A stretch of 64,000 bases of DNA from Flavobacteriaceae bacterium. Lineage in GTDB: Bacteria > Bacteroidota > Bacteroidia > Flavobacteriales > Flavobacteriaceae. Below are positions 53,206 to 63,441 of the stretch, in pieces. The stretch lies in assembly GCA_004762155.1 (NCBI GenBank), contig SIHP01000009.1, positions 217,343-281,342 on the forward strand, written 5' to 3'. The notes below the pieces were generated by a model. The model searched no databases. It was not told the DNA's origin and was given only the letters and a program-made list of their open reading frames with translations. The position numbers and the translations under genes were made by a program. Position 1 is the first letter of the stretch; every line of letters begins with the position of its first letter.

Positions 53206-56200
53206 ATGAAAAGAATATTACTTTTTTTAGTTTTTATGTTCTTGTGTTTAAATACAATTTATTCTCAACAATATAAAATAGAAATTTCAGGATACATAGG
53301 AAGAGGAGATTCAGATTGTGGAACAATTAATGGTCTTAGAGGAGTGTATTTGCTTTATAGCGGTGGAACACGATCGGCAAATTTACATACAGGTGGTAGT
53401 TATTATCATAACAAAAGTTTTAGTTTTTCAGCAACTATAGAACATTCTAAAAGACCATACGCAGTTAGGTTTGAAACAAAAGAGAGACATAGGAGTTGGG
53501 GAGATTGTGTAGGAGGTGATGGAAATAAAGAAGTAGCTATAAGTTATCCATGTAAGGATACTAGTTATGATAATAGTGAGGTTTTTCATTCAGAAATTAA
53601 TGGTAACGCAAGAATAAAAATCTATCCAATAGTAGATGTTAAACATCCTGATGGGACTAATATTTCAACAACTAAAACAGTTTGTGAAACTAGTTATGCA
53701 CAAGTGGCAGCTACAGTTACAGGACATTCTTCTTATGCTACAACTTATAAATGGGAATTTAGAGATCCTGTTAACACAATTACAAGAAGAACAAGTGCTT
53801 ATCAAACACTTTATGATAGATATCTTGATTATTATGAAGACTATACTTATTGTCAAGATAATAATGATGACGGCGGTGGTGGAGGAATACCTATTCTGTT
53901 TAAATCTAATACTAAAGTAAAAATAGAAGAAGAAAAATCAGTAGAAGAAGAAGATGCTAATATTGCAGCAATACCTCCAGTTATACCTATAGATGGAGGA
54001 GGGGCATGTGATTATTGGTACACTAGATATAATACTGCTTGGATAGCATACAGGGATTATTCTGGTACTAAGTATTATGAAGATTTTCTTTGGAGAGCTT
54101 TAAATAAAAATGGACAAACAACAGTAAATTTAAGATTAACTGATTTTTATTCAAATGAGAATGATAGAAAAGAAGCTCTAAATAATAAAATAATTTGGGT
54201 AAGATTAAATCCAGGATGTGATAACACGTCAGCGATTTCAAATAATGTAGCAAAAATTCAATTTTTACCAGAACCACCAGAAATTGCTAAAGCACCAACA
54301 GCAGATTCACCGAGTTGTTCTTATGATGAAATAGAAAACTTTACATTATACTTTAAGAGACAATTATATTCTCACGAAAAGTTAGAAGTTAATTTATTAA
54401 AAAAGTTTCAAGATGGTTCTTATGTGCCTATTGATGATAATGTAGATATAACTTCCTTAATAAGAGTTAGTGATACAGAATATAAATATTTTTGGGATTC
54501 AACTGATGAAGAACTTACAGGAGGTGATTACAGAATGATTGTTTCTGGGTTTGATAAAAGTAATAACTCTCCTTTTTGTGAACAGTATATTTATAACTTT
54601 ACAATAGCTATTCCTCCACCAGTAATATTTGATAGTGCAACAAACGAACAAAATGAAACATGTTATGGAGCAAATGATGGAAAAATAAAAATTAAAGCAT
54701 CAGGAGGTTCAGGTAGTTATAAATATAGCCTAAATAATGGAACTTTCAGTTCAGTATTTAATGGAGAAATAATAGTAACTAAAGCACCAGGAACATACAT
54801 AATAAAAATAAAAGATTCAAATGATTGTGAAGTAAGAAATACAACTGGTAATGAAGTTACAAAAACGGTAACTATTAATGCGAAAAGCAGAATAACACAT
54901 ATAGTTGGAGGAGTAACAAATACAAGTGATATAGGACAAAGTGATGGAGCAATAACTATTTCAAGTGTAAGTGGAGGAACACCAACAAGTAATAATTATA
55001 GCTATAAAATTTTAAATGCATCTAATGGTCAAATTAAATCAGGTACAATTTCAGCTACCGGAGGAACAATCTCTGGATTACCAGCAGGAACTCATAAAAT
55101 AGTTTATACAGATAGTAACAATTGTACGCAACAATATACATTAACTCCAATAGTAAATCCAGTTCCATTAAACTTTGCTGTTTCTTCTCAAAAACCAGAT
55201 TGTAATGGAGGTTATGGTAAGATAATAGTATCAAACATATCAGGAGGTTATCCAAATTATAAAATAACAATAAGTAAAACAGGAGGAGGTTATTCAAAAG
55301 TTTTAAATAATATAGCTACAAGTACAACAAACAGTATTGATGATGTTCTAGCAGGAAGTTATAAAGTCACAGTAAAAGATACCAGATTAAATGCAGTATT
55401 AGAAAAAACAATAAATGTAGATGAGCAGTCACAAGTTGTAATAAGTAATATTTCTAATACACCTATAGGTTGTTTTGAAGGGACATCTAGAGTAACAATA
55501 ACAGCACAAGGTGGAAAATCTAATGATTATCAATATGCTGTATATAAAGCTACAAATATTCAATGGCAAGATAGTAATGTATTTAATTTAACAGCCAATA
55601 ATACATCTGGGTATAGATTTATAGTTAGAGACAAAAATATTACAGATTGTAAATCTAGTATTTCTAATGTTTTAAAAATTACAGAGCCAACAGAAATAGA
55701 ATTAGGGGATCCAATTGTAACTCATAATAATATTTTTGGAGGATCTCAAGGAATTATAGACTTACCTATAAGTGGAGGAACACCAAATACTGCTACACCA
55801 AGTTATGTTGTTACTTGGACAAGACAAGGAGATACGTCTTTTTCTAAAACAGGAAGTAGAATAACAGGCTTAAGAGCTGGTTTTTATACAGCAACTATAA
55901 AAGATAAAAACAACTGTTCAATTACTTCAAATACTATAGAGGTAGAAGAAAATCCAGAATTTAAGATTGTATCATTAGATATAGATACTGATGTGGTTTG
56001 TTATGGAGACTTAGGTTCTTTAAGTGTAACTTTAGATGGAGGAGCTGGAGAAGATGAATATAGTTACCAATGGTATAAAGACGGACAAATAATAAATGGA
56101 AAAACTTCAAGTACATTAGTAGATGTAGCATTTGCAGAATATAAGGTAATAGTATCAGATGGTTATGTAACTTTAGAAGATAGTAAAAGATTAAATAATC

Positions 56201-59200
56201 CTAGTCAAGTAAAGTTAACTCTAGAAAAAACAGATATAACCTGTTTTAATGCAGAAGATGGAAAAATAAAATTGAATTCTAACGGGGGTTCTAGTGTTTA
56301 TTTTTATTCTATAGATGATAAAACAACTTATTTTAATGTTAATACACTTACAGATAATACAATAGTTGATTTAACTGAAGGAGATTATGAAGTTTGGTTA
56401 AAAGATGATAAAGGTTGTGAAATAGATACTTCTGTAAAAGTAACTATAGATAGTCCAACAGAAATTAAAATCACGTTTTTTAATATTATAAATAATGATG
56501 TTGCTGGATCTGAAGAAGGTTCAATATCTATAAATGCATCCGGAGGTGAAGGTGTTTTATATTATTCGTGGACAAAAGATGGAGATACTAATTTTTCTTT
56601 AACTGGAAAAGAAATAATAGAATTACAAGCTGGTTTTTATACTGTAGTTATAGAAGATGATAATCAATGTACTGTAACGGAAGAATATGAAGTAAAAGAA
56701 CCATTACCATTAGAAGTTACTATTGAGCAAACAAATGAAATATTATGTTTCAATGAAGTAACAGGAAGTTTGTTAGCAAAAGTTACAGGTGGTTATCCTA
56801 TAGAATCGACTGTGTTAGATTTTGATTATAAGTGGTATTTATTAGAAGGAACAGTTGAAACTTTATTAAATACAGATGTAAAATTGAATGAGATTTCAGG
56901 TCTTAAATCTGGTAATTATAAAGTTGTTGTTAATGATGCAAAAGGAACAACAAGAAGTAGTTTAATTTTTGAATTAAAAGAACCTAATGAGCTAAAAGTA
57001 GAGTTTTCATCAAAAGAAGAAGTTTCTTGTTATGGAGGTAATGATGGAAGTATATTAATTGATGTTGAAGGAGGTACTAAAGCATATACTTTTAAATGGA
57101 CAAAAACAGATGATATTGATTTTAATAAAACAACAGAAGATATAGATGAATTATTTGAAGGAACATATAATGTTGAGATAGAAGATGCAAATGGATGTAA
57201 AGCAAGTTTATTAAGTATTGAAATAACTCAACCAAGTGAAGCATTAAGTATTGATACCTTTTCAATAACAAATTTAACAGGGTTTGAAGAAGGAGATGGA
57301 AGTATAATAGTTGAAGCTAAAGGAGGTACACCAGATTATAGTTATGAATGGAGAATTAAAGATGAAACAGATATAATTGGAGAAGAAAATGAAATCAAAG
57401 ATTTACAAATTGGTGATTACGAAGTAACAATTATCGATGTAAAAGGATGTGAAATAATAGAATCTTATAGCTTAACTCAGCCAGATTTGTTAGAAATAAC
57501 TAGTATAACACAATCTAAAGAGATCTTGTGTTTCGGTGATAAAGGAATTACATTGAGTTCAGAAGTTGAAGGAGGAGTTAAACCATATACATATAATTGG
57601 TATGTAAAAGGAAGTACAGTTTCAATAGGAGATATTGATATATTAGAAAATGTAGGTGCAGCAGAATACATATTGGAGGTTACAGATGCAAATCAAATTA
57701 AAGCAATTAAAGAATATGAAATAGTTCAACCTTTAAATTTAGAGATAACATCTTTAGACGTAAAAAATGTATCCTGTTTTAATGGAATAGATGGATCTAT
57801 TTTAATAGAACCAATTGGAGGTATTGCTCCTTATACCTATAGTTGGAAGCATACAACAGAAACTGTAAATAACTTAACAGAATTATCTTCTGGTTTTTAT
57901 ACTGTAACAATTCGTGATAAAAATTTATGTTCAATAGAAAAAGAAATAGAGATAACGCAACCAGAAAAAGGATTAACAGTTATTAATGAGTTAAAAGAAA
58001 ATGTTACAGGGTTTGGTTTGTCAAACGGATCAGTAAATCTTGAAATAGAAGGAGGTGCATCACCTTATTCTTATGAGTGGGCATATGAAGGAAATATATT
58101 AACAGCGGAAACGACGAATAATATTTCAGATAAAATAACAGGAACATATACTTTAAAAGTTACTGATTCAAAATTATGTGAGTTAAATCTAACGTACATA
58201 ATAGAAGAGCCATTAGAATTGTTAGCTACTGTAAGTGAAACAGCAATCTTATGTAATGGAGAAGAAGGAAAGCTAACTTCAGAAGTTGAAGGAGGAGTTT
58301 TACCATATCAATACTTTTGGTATAATACTTCAGGAGATATAGTTGGCTCTGAAGAAAGCATAGGTATTGTGTCTGGTGTTTATAGTTTTGAAGTTGTTGA
58401 TGCAAATAATAACAGAAAAAAAATTGAAGGGATTAATTTAGATGAACCTTTAGCTCTTGAAATAGCCTCATTAGATGTAAAAAATGTATCTTGTTTTAAC
58501 GGAGAAGATGGATCTATTTTAATAAAAGGAACAGGAGGTATTGCTCCTTATACCTATAGTTGGAAACATACAATTGAAGCAACAAATAATTTAACGGGAT
58601 TATCGTCAGGTTTATATACAGTAACGATTCGCGATAAAAATTTATGTTTCATAGAAGAAGTAATAGAGATAACGCAACCAGAAAAAGAGTTAACTGTTGT
58701 AAATGATGTAAAAGAAAATGTTACAGGTTTTGGTTTGTCAAACGGATCAGTAAATCTTGAAATAGAAGGAGGTGCATCACCTTATTCTTATGAGTGGGCA
58801 TATGAAGGAAATATATTAACAGCGGAAACGACGAATAATATTTCAGATAAAATAACAGGAACATATACTTTAAAAGTTACTGATTCAAAATTATGTGAGT
58901 TAAATCTAACGTACATAATAGAAGAGCCATTAGAATTGTTAGCTACTGTAAGTGAAACAGCAATCTTATGTAATGGAGAAGAAGGAAAGCTAACTTCAGA
59001 AGTTGAAGGAGGAGTTTTACCATATCAATATTTTTGGTATAATATATCTGGAGATTTAGTCAGTTCAGAAACAGATCTAACTATTGTTTCTGGCGTTTAT
59101 AGTTTAGAAGTTGTTGATGCAAACAATAACAGAAAAAGAATAGACGATATTAATCTTGGCGAGCCTTTATTGTTAGAGTTTGATTCAATAGAAATAAAAC

Positions 59201-62200
59201 CTGTTACTTGTTATAATGGTTCAGATGGAAGTATAGAAATAAATGTAAAAGGTGGGTTTGGTAATCAAGATAATTATATATATAGCTGGTCTCATGGTGT
59301 AAATGGGAAAAAATTAGAGAATTTACCAACAGGGAATTATTCTGTAACTATTACAGATGAGAATGGATGTTCTTTAGAAAAAGATAATATTATTGTAGCG
59401 GAACCAGTAACCTATGATATTATAGAAACAAAACTAGTCAGACCAACAGTTGAAGACGGAAGTGATGGAAGTATACAGGTTTCTATTACTGGTGGAGTTA
59501 GTCCTTATAATTATTTATGGACAAATGAAAATAATGATGTGGTTTCCAACATAACAACATCAGATAATGAAAATAGTATAAGTTCATTAGAACAAGGAAC
59601 ATATACAATTACTATAACAGATGCAATATCTTGTTTAATAGAAGAAACTTATAACCTAGCAAACCCTGGAGAGTTATTGGTATCAGTAGAACAATTACAA
59701 GAAATCACATGCTTTAATGGTAGTAATGCTATTTTAAATGTGATAACTGTTGGTGGTGTAGGTGGTAATAATTTTAAATGGTATAATGTAAATGATGATA
59801 CTACAGTTTTAAGTACAAGACAACAATTAACTAATGTACCAGCAGGTAAATATTATGTTGTTGTAGATAATGCTGAAGATATAGAAGAAAAAAGTTCTGT
59901 TTTTGAAGTTACTCAACCAACAGAAGTAAAGTTAGAAGCGAATACCAATAATCTGTCATGTTTTCAATCAGGTGATGGTAGTATTAATTTTAATGCAACT
60001 GGAGGTTCAGGAGATTATGAGTACAGATTCCGTTTATCAACAGATAATTATTCAAATTGGATAGCATTTGAAGATGAAATAATAAATCTAACAAGTTTAC
60101 AAGCCGGAGATTATAATATTCAGTTAAGAGGTATTGTTGGTGATGATTATTGTTTTGCAACTGATTATTCAGATGCTGATAACGAATTTACTTTTACAAT
60201 AAGTCAACCAAATGTTTTAGAGATAGTTTCTGATGAAATAATAGAACCAACAGGATATCAATTATCAAACGGATCTATTACTATTCAAGTAAACGGAGGA
60301 ACAGCTCCTTATACTTATGAATGGACTGATTCTGCTGGATTATCGTTATCTAATAACAATGCTTTAATTGAAAACTTAACTGCTGGATTATATTCTGTAG
60401 AAATTACAGATATAAATGGATGTAAAGTAGAAAAGGACTATGTTTTAGATGAGCCATTGAAATTAGAAGTTGATTTAGTTTTAAACTCAGTAATAAGTTG
60501 TAAAGGAGAAGAAGATGGTTCTATAGAAGCTAAAGTTTCTGGAGGAGTTTCTGAATATATATACAATTGGTTTAAAGAAGGTTCAACAACAGTTATTGGT
60601 TCGGAAAGTATAATATCAAATATTCAAGCAGGAAATTATTATGTAGTTATTGTAGATGCAAACAATAATACAGTAACTAGTGAAGTATACTCTTTGTCGG
60701 AACCAGAAGTATTGGAATTAGAATTATTTTCTGATTATGTTTTATGTGGAATTGCAAATGATTGGACAATAACGAGTAATGTAAAAGGTGGTACAGCTCC
60801 ATATTCATATTTATGGAATACAGGAGAATATACAGATACTCTTACCGAAGTAACTGCTGGTACATATAAGTTAACAGTTGTAGATATTAGAGGTTGTCAA
60901 CAAACTGTAAATATTACTTTAGAGTCACCTGATTTCTTAGAAATTACTTCAGAAGAAATAATAGAACCAACAGGTTACGAATTATCTAACGGTTCGATTA
61001 AAGTTGAAGTAACAGGTGGAACGCCTGGATATGTTTATGAATGGAAAAATTCAAATGGAATAGTATTAACACACAATAATACATTAATAGAGAATTTAGC
61101 AGCAGGATCTTATACTTTAGAAGTTACGGATACTAAAGGATGTAAAACCTCTAATATATATGTATTAGATCAACCATTAAAATTAGAAGTAGCAGTAACG
61201 TTAAGTTCAATAATAAGTTGTCAAGGAGAAGCTGATGGAGCTATTGAAGCAAATGTTTCAGGTGGAGTTTTAGAATACACTTATGACTGGTTTAAAGAAG
61301 GCTCATCAGTTAGTATAGGTTCAGAAAAAACACTAACAAATATTACTGTAGGTAATTATTATGTAGTCATTGTAGATTCAAAGAATAATACAGTAACTAG
61401 TGAGTTTTATTCATTATTAGAACCAGAAATATTAGAATTAGAATTGTTTTCTGATTATGAATTATGTGGAATAGGAAAAGATTGGACAATAACGAGTAAT
61501 GTAACTGGTGGAACAGCACCATATTCATATTTATGGGATTCAGGTGAATATACAGATAGCCTTAATGAACTAATCTCAGGAACTTATAGTTTAACAGTTG
61601 TAGATGCAAGAGGTTGTACAGAAACAACAAGTATTAATTTAGTCGCTCCTGATACTTTAAAAGTAAATGATTTTACTATTAAAAATCCAACATGTTATGA
61701 AGGTGATGATGGTGAAATAGCTATTAATGTAGTTGGAGGAACTCCACCATATGAATACAAATGGAACAATGATTTAATTACAAAAGATGTAAACGGATTA
61801 AAATCTGGTACTTACGAGGTAATTATTACAGATAGTAAAGGTTGTAGTACGTTCAGTACTTTTGATATTATTAATCCAGAAGAGATTAAAGTTGATTTAG
61901 GAGAAGATATAACTTTATGTAAAGATCAAACTTATTTTATAGATGCTACTATAGATGAGGGAATTGCGTATCAATGGTCATCAAGTAATGGTTTTACAAG
62001 TTCAGATGCAGCAATAGAATTGATAGAGGCAGGTATTTATAAAGTTGAGGTAACTACTAATTTAGGTTGTTTAGTAACTGATACTATTGAAATTAAAATA
62101 TCAGATAAAGATATAGATTCAGAATTTATCATTTCATCCGTAGCATACACAAATGAAAGTATTGTAATGATAAATATTAGTGATTTCGATTTTGATGAGG

Positions 62201-62652
62201 TTACTTGGTTTTTCCCAGTAAATGCTTCAGTTATTTATCAAGGAGATGATTATGCAGAAATTCTGATAGAAGAAGAAGGTGATTATGAAATTACATTAAA
62301 AACAAGATTAGGTGATTGTGAAAAGATTAGAACAAAAAGTGTTTTAGTTTTAGAGAAAGAATTTAATGATGATACAACAGGTGATGATGTTAACAAGCAA
62401 ATGTTGGAAGATGTAAATCTTTATCCTAACCCATCTTCTGGAGGCGTTTTTAACTTAGATATTGAATTAAAAGAAGAAGCTACAGTTAATGTTAAAATTT
62501 ATAAATTAAACAGTACAATTATACATTATCAAAATTATTACGATAAAGATATGTACGAGTTAGATTATAGTTTTAATTTACCAACTGGTGTTTATTTTGT
62601 ATTAGTAGAAACAAAAGAAGATAGAATCTTAAAAAAGTTAATTATTCAATAA
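53206..62652 (+). CDS. Giant SprB-repeat adhesin with T9SS type A sorting domain
   Basis: A 3148-residue secreted protein. Signal peptide about 1-20 (LFLVFMFLCLNTIYS). The N-terminal 470 residues hold Cys-containing beta domains and an acidic linker. From about 470 to 2910 there are about thirty SprB repeats (pattern CFNGEDGSI..GG..PYTYSW..NLTGLSSGxYTVTIRDxNxC), mostly in supersets of three units, about 240 residues. Near the end is a PKD-like part, then a T9SS type A C-terminal domain from about 3070 (NLYPNPSSGGVFNLDIE, LPTGVYFVLVET, LKKLIIQ). SprB repeats are the surface-adhesin module known from flavobacterial gliding. The T9SS signal should place this protein on the cell surface. It is the last gene before a strong terminator. 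Confidence 0.93.
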   Translation: MKRILLFLVFMFLCLNTIYSQQYKIEISGYIGRGDSDCGTINGLRGVYLLYSGGTRSANLHTGGSYYHNKSFSFSATIEHSKRPYAVRFETKERHRSWGDCVGGDGNKEVAISYPCKDTSYDNSEVFHSEINGNARIKIYPIVDVKHPDGTNISTTKTVCETSYAQVAATVTGHSSYATTYKWEFRDPVNTITRRTSAYQTLYDRYLDYYEDYTYCQDNNDDGGGGGIPILFKSNTKVKIEEEKSVEEEDANIAAIPPVIPIDGGGACDYWYTRYNTAWIAYRDYSGTKYYEDFLWRALNKNGQTTVNLRLTDFYSNENDRKEALNNKIIWVRLNPGCDNTSAISNNVAKIQFLPEPPEIAKAPTADSPSCSYDEIENFTLYFKRQLYSHEKLEVNLLKKFQDGSYVPIDDNVDITSLIRVSDTEYKYFWDSTDEELTGGDYRMIVSGFDKSNNSPFCEQYIYNFTIAIPPPVIFDSATNEQNETCYGANDGKIKIKASGGSGSYKYSLNNGTFSSVFNGEIIVTKAPGTYIIKIKDSNDCEVRNTTGNEVTKTVTINAKSRITHIVGGVTNTSDIGQSDGAITISSVSGGTPTSNNYSYKILNASNGQIKSGTISATGGTISGLPAGTHKIVYTDSNNCTQQYTLTPIVNPVPLNFAVSSQKPDCNGGYGKIIVSNISGGYPNYKITISKTGGGYSKVLNNIATSTTNSIDDVLAGSYKVTVKDTRLNAVLEKTINVDEQSQVVISNISNTPIGCFEGTSRVTITAQGGKSNDYQYAVYKATNIQWQDSNVFNLTANNTSGYRFIVRDKNITDCKSSISNVLKITEPTEIELGDPIVTHNNIFGGSQGIIDLPISGGTPNTATPSYVVTWTRQGDTSFSKTGSRITGLRAGFYTATIKDKNNCSITSNTIEVEENPEFKIVSLDIDTDVVCYGDLGSLSVTLDGGAGEDEYSYQWYKDGQIINGKTSSTLVDVAFAEYKVIVSDGYVTLEDSKRLNNPSQVKLTLEKTDITCFNAEDGKIKLNSNGGSSVYFYSIDDKTTYFNVNTLTDNTIVDLTEGDYEVWLKDDKGCEIDTSVKVTIDSPTEIKITFFNIINNDVAGSEEGSISINASGGEGVLYYSWTKDGDTNFSLTGKEIIELQAGFYTVVIEDDNQCTVTEEYEVKEPLPLEVTIEQTNEILCFNEVTGSLLAKVTGGYPIESTVLDFDYKWYLLEGTVETLLNTDVKLNEISGLKSGNYKVVVNDAKGTTRSSLIFELKEPNELKVEFSSKEEVSCYGGNDGSILIDVEGGTKAYTFKWTKTDDIDFNKTTEDIDELFEGTYNVEIEDANGCKASLLSIEITQPSEALSIDTFSITNLTGFEEGDGSIIVEAKGGTPDYSYEWRIKDETDIIGEENEIKDLQIGDYEVTIIDVKGCEIIESYSLTQPDLLEITSITQSKEILCFGDKGITLSSEVEGGVKPYTYNWYVKGSTVSIGDIDILENVGAAEYILEVTDANQIKAIKEYEIVQPLNLEITSLDVKNVSCFNGIDGSILIEPIGGIAPYTYSWKHTTETVNNLTELSSGFYTVTIRDKNLCSIEKEIEITQPEKGLTVINELKENVTGFGLSNGSVNLEIEGGASPYSYEWAYEGNILTAETTNNISDKITGTYTLKVTDSKLCELNLTYIIEEPLELLATVSETAILCNGEEGKLTSEVEGGVLPYQYFWYNTSGDIVGSEESIGIVSGVYSFEVVDANNNRKKIEGINLDEPLALEIASLDVKNVSCFNGEDGSILIKGTGGIAPYTYSWKHTIEATNNLTGLSSGLYTVTIRDKNLCFIEEVIEITQPEKELTVVNDVKENVTGFGLSNGSVNLEIEGGASPYSYEWAYEGNILTAETTNNISDKITGTYTLKVTDSKLCELNLTYIIEEPLELLATVSETAILCNGEEGKLTSEVEGGVLPYQYFWYNISGDLVSSETDLTIVSGVYSLEVVDANNNRKRIDDINLGEPLLLEFDSIEIKPVTCYNGSDGSIEINVKGGFGNQDNYIYSWSHGVNGKKLENLPTGNYSVTITDENGCSLEKDNIIVAEPVTYDIIETKLVRPTVEDGSDGSIQVSITGGVSPYNYLWTNENNDVVSNITTSDNENSISSLEQGTYTITITDAISCLIEETYNLANPGELLVSVEQLQEITCFNGSNAILNVITVGGVGGNNFKWYNVNDDTTVLSTRQQLTNVPAGKYYVVVDNAEDIEEKSSVFEVTQPTEVKLEANTNNLSCFQSGDGSINFNATGGSGDYEYRFRLSTDNYSNWIAFEDEIINLTSLQAGDYNIQLRGIVGDDYCFATDYSDADNEFTFTISQPNVLEIVSDEIIEPTGYQLSNGSITIQVNGGTAPYTYEWTDSAGLSLSNNNALIENLTAGLYSVEITDINGCKVEKDYVLDEPLKLEVDLVLNSVISCKGEEDGSIEAKVSGGVSEYIYNWFKEGSTTVIGSESIISNIQAGNYYVVIVDANNNTVTSEVYSLSEPEVLELELFSDYVLCGIANDWTITSNVKGGTAPYSYLWNTGEYTDTLTEVTAGTYKLTVVDIRGCQQTVNITLESPDFLEITSEEIIEPTGYELSNGSIKVEVTGGTPGYVYEWKNSNGIVLTHNNTLIENLAAGSYTLEVTDTKGCKTSNIYVLDQPLKLEVAVTLSSIISCQGEADGAIEANVSGGVLEYTYDWFKEGSSVSIGSEKTLTNITVGNYYVVIVDSKNNTVTSEFYSLLEPEILELELFSDYELCGIGKDWTITSNVTGGTAPYSYLWDSGEYTDSLNELISGTYSLTVVDARGCTETTSINLVAPDTLKVNDFTIKNPTCYEGDDGEIAINVVGGTPPYEYKWNNDLITKDVNGLKSGTYEVIITDSKGCSTFSTFDIINPEEIKVDLGEDITLCKDQTYFIDATIDEGIAYQWSSSNGFTSSDAAIELIEAGIYKVEVTTNLGCLVTDTIEIKISDKDIDSEFIISSVAYTNESIVMINISDFDFDEVTWFFPVNASVIYQGDDYAEILIEEEGDYEITLKTRLGDCEKIRTKSVLVLEKEFNDDTTGDDVNKQMLEDVNLYPNPSSGGVFNLDIELKEEATVNVKIYKLNSTIIHYQNYYDKDMYELDYSFNLPTGVYFVLVETKEDRILKKLIIQ
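57994..58326 (+). repeat. Near-identical SprB-region repeat, copy 1
   Basis: 333 bases repeated at 58711-59043, exactly 717 bases (239 codons) apart. I count only two mismatches, both synonymous (GGG/GGT and TAC/TAT). Flanking repeat units are clearly more diverged, so this is a recent duplication or conversion within the adhesin gene. Confidence 0.9.
58711..59043 (+). repeat. Near-identical SprB-region repeat, copy 2
   Basis: Second copy of 57994-58326. The encoded segment runs from KENVTGFGLSNGS to PYQYFWYN without amino-acid change. Confidence 0.9.
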
Positions 62653-62668
62653 ATAAACTTTTAAAAGC

Positions 62669-62726
62669 AAACCTAAAAAAACTCTAAGTAATTATTTTAA
62701 ACTTAGAGTTTTTTTAGGTTTTTTCC
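62669..62726 (+). terminator. Strong terminator closing the toxin/SprB operon
   Basis: A stem of about 20 bp (AACCTAAAAAAACTCTAAGT with ACTTAGAGTTTTTTTAGGTT) and an 11-base loop, followed by TTTT, 17 bases after the adhesin stop. Confidence 0.92.
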
Positions 62727-62773
62727 CTTTATTAAATAAAGGTTTGTCCTTTTTTTTCTTTTGAAAGAAAATT

Positions 62774-62781
62774 TAAATTTG
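62774..62781 (+). promoter_or_regulatory. -7 box of the amidase gene
   Basis: TAAATTTG fits TAnnTTTG and lies 30 bases before the ATG at 62812. No clear TTG is present 19 bases upstream. Confidence 0.45.
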
Positions 62782-62811
62782 AAATGAAATCAAACATTTA
62801 AAAACATAACT

Positions 62812-63405
62812 ATGATAGTATTACTTGATAATGGACATGGAGGACTCATTAATGGAGAATATCAAACAAAAGGAAAAAGAAAGGATTGGGGAAATGGACA
62901 AATAGTTTATGAAGGAGAATTTAATAGAGCAATAGTAAACGGAATAATAGAGCAATTAACAGACTTAAAAATCCCATATATAAACATAGCGCCAGAATAT
63001 TGGGATGTTCGTTTAGAAACTAGAGTAGGCCGTGCAAATAAAATGTTTGGACATAAATGTTTTTACTTAAGTGTGCATTCCAATGCAGGAGGAGGTAAAG
63101 GGAGTGAAATTTTTACTTCACCTGGAGACACAAAGAGCGATAAAATAGCTACCATTTTTGGAGAAGAATATAAAAATGAATTTCCTAATCAAAAATTAAG
63201 AACAGATTTTAGTGATGGAGATTTAGACAAAGAGCGACGTTTTTATGTACTTACTAAAACCAAAGTGCCAGCTATTCTTACAGAGAGTTTTTTTATGGAT
63301 AATTTTGAAGAATTTAAAACCTTTTTAACTACAAGAGAAGGTAGGCAAAGAATTATTAATTACCATGTAAAAGCAATTTTAAGAGTACAAAAAGAATTGT
63401 TTTAA
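62812..63405 (+). CDS. N-acetylmuramoyl-L-alanine amidase (Amidase_3), no signal peptide
   Basis: A 197-residue zinc amidase that cuts the bond between muramic acid and the peptide stem of peptidoglycan. Zinc ligands: His9 (DNGHGG), Glu36 (GEFN), His89 (LSVHSNAGG); catalytic Glu158 in LTESFF. It has no signal peptide or membrane segment, unlike housekeeping AmiC-type enzymes, and so resembles phage endolysins or enzymes of phage-derived machines. It has its own promoter box after the operon terminator, so its link to the toxin cluster is only by position. The AT-rich region past its stop can form a weak hairpin at about 63420-63440. Confidence 0.88.
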   Translation: MIVLLDNGHGGLINGEYQTKGKRKDWGNGQIVYEGEFNRAIVNGIIEQLTDLKIPYINIAPEYWDVRLETRVGRANKMFGHKCFYLSVHSNAGGGKGSEIFTSPGDTKSDKIATIFGEEYKNEFPNQKLRTDFSDGDLDKERRFYVLTKTKVPAILTESFFMDNFEEFKTFLTTREGRQRIINYHVKAILRVQKELF

Positions 63406-63441
63406 AATATAATTATGGTATAATATTAAAGAAATATTATC

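Noticed and set aside
54600..61900. CRISPR-like or satellite DNA array
   Set aside because: The periodicity is at protein level (SprB units of about 80 residues) inside one open reading frame; there are no short repeats with unique spacers.
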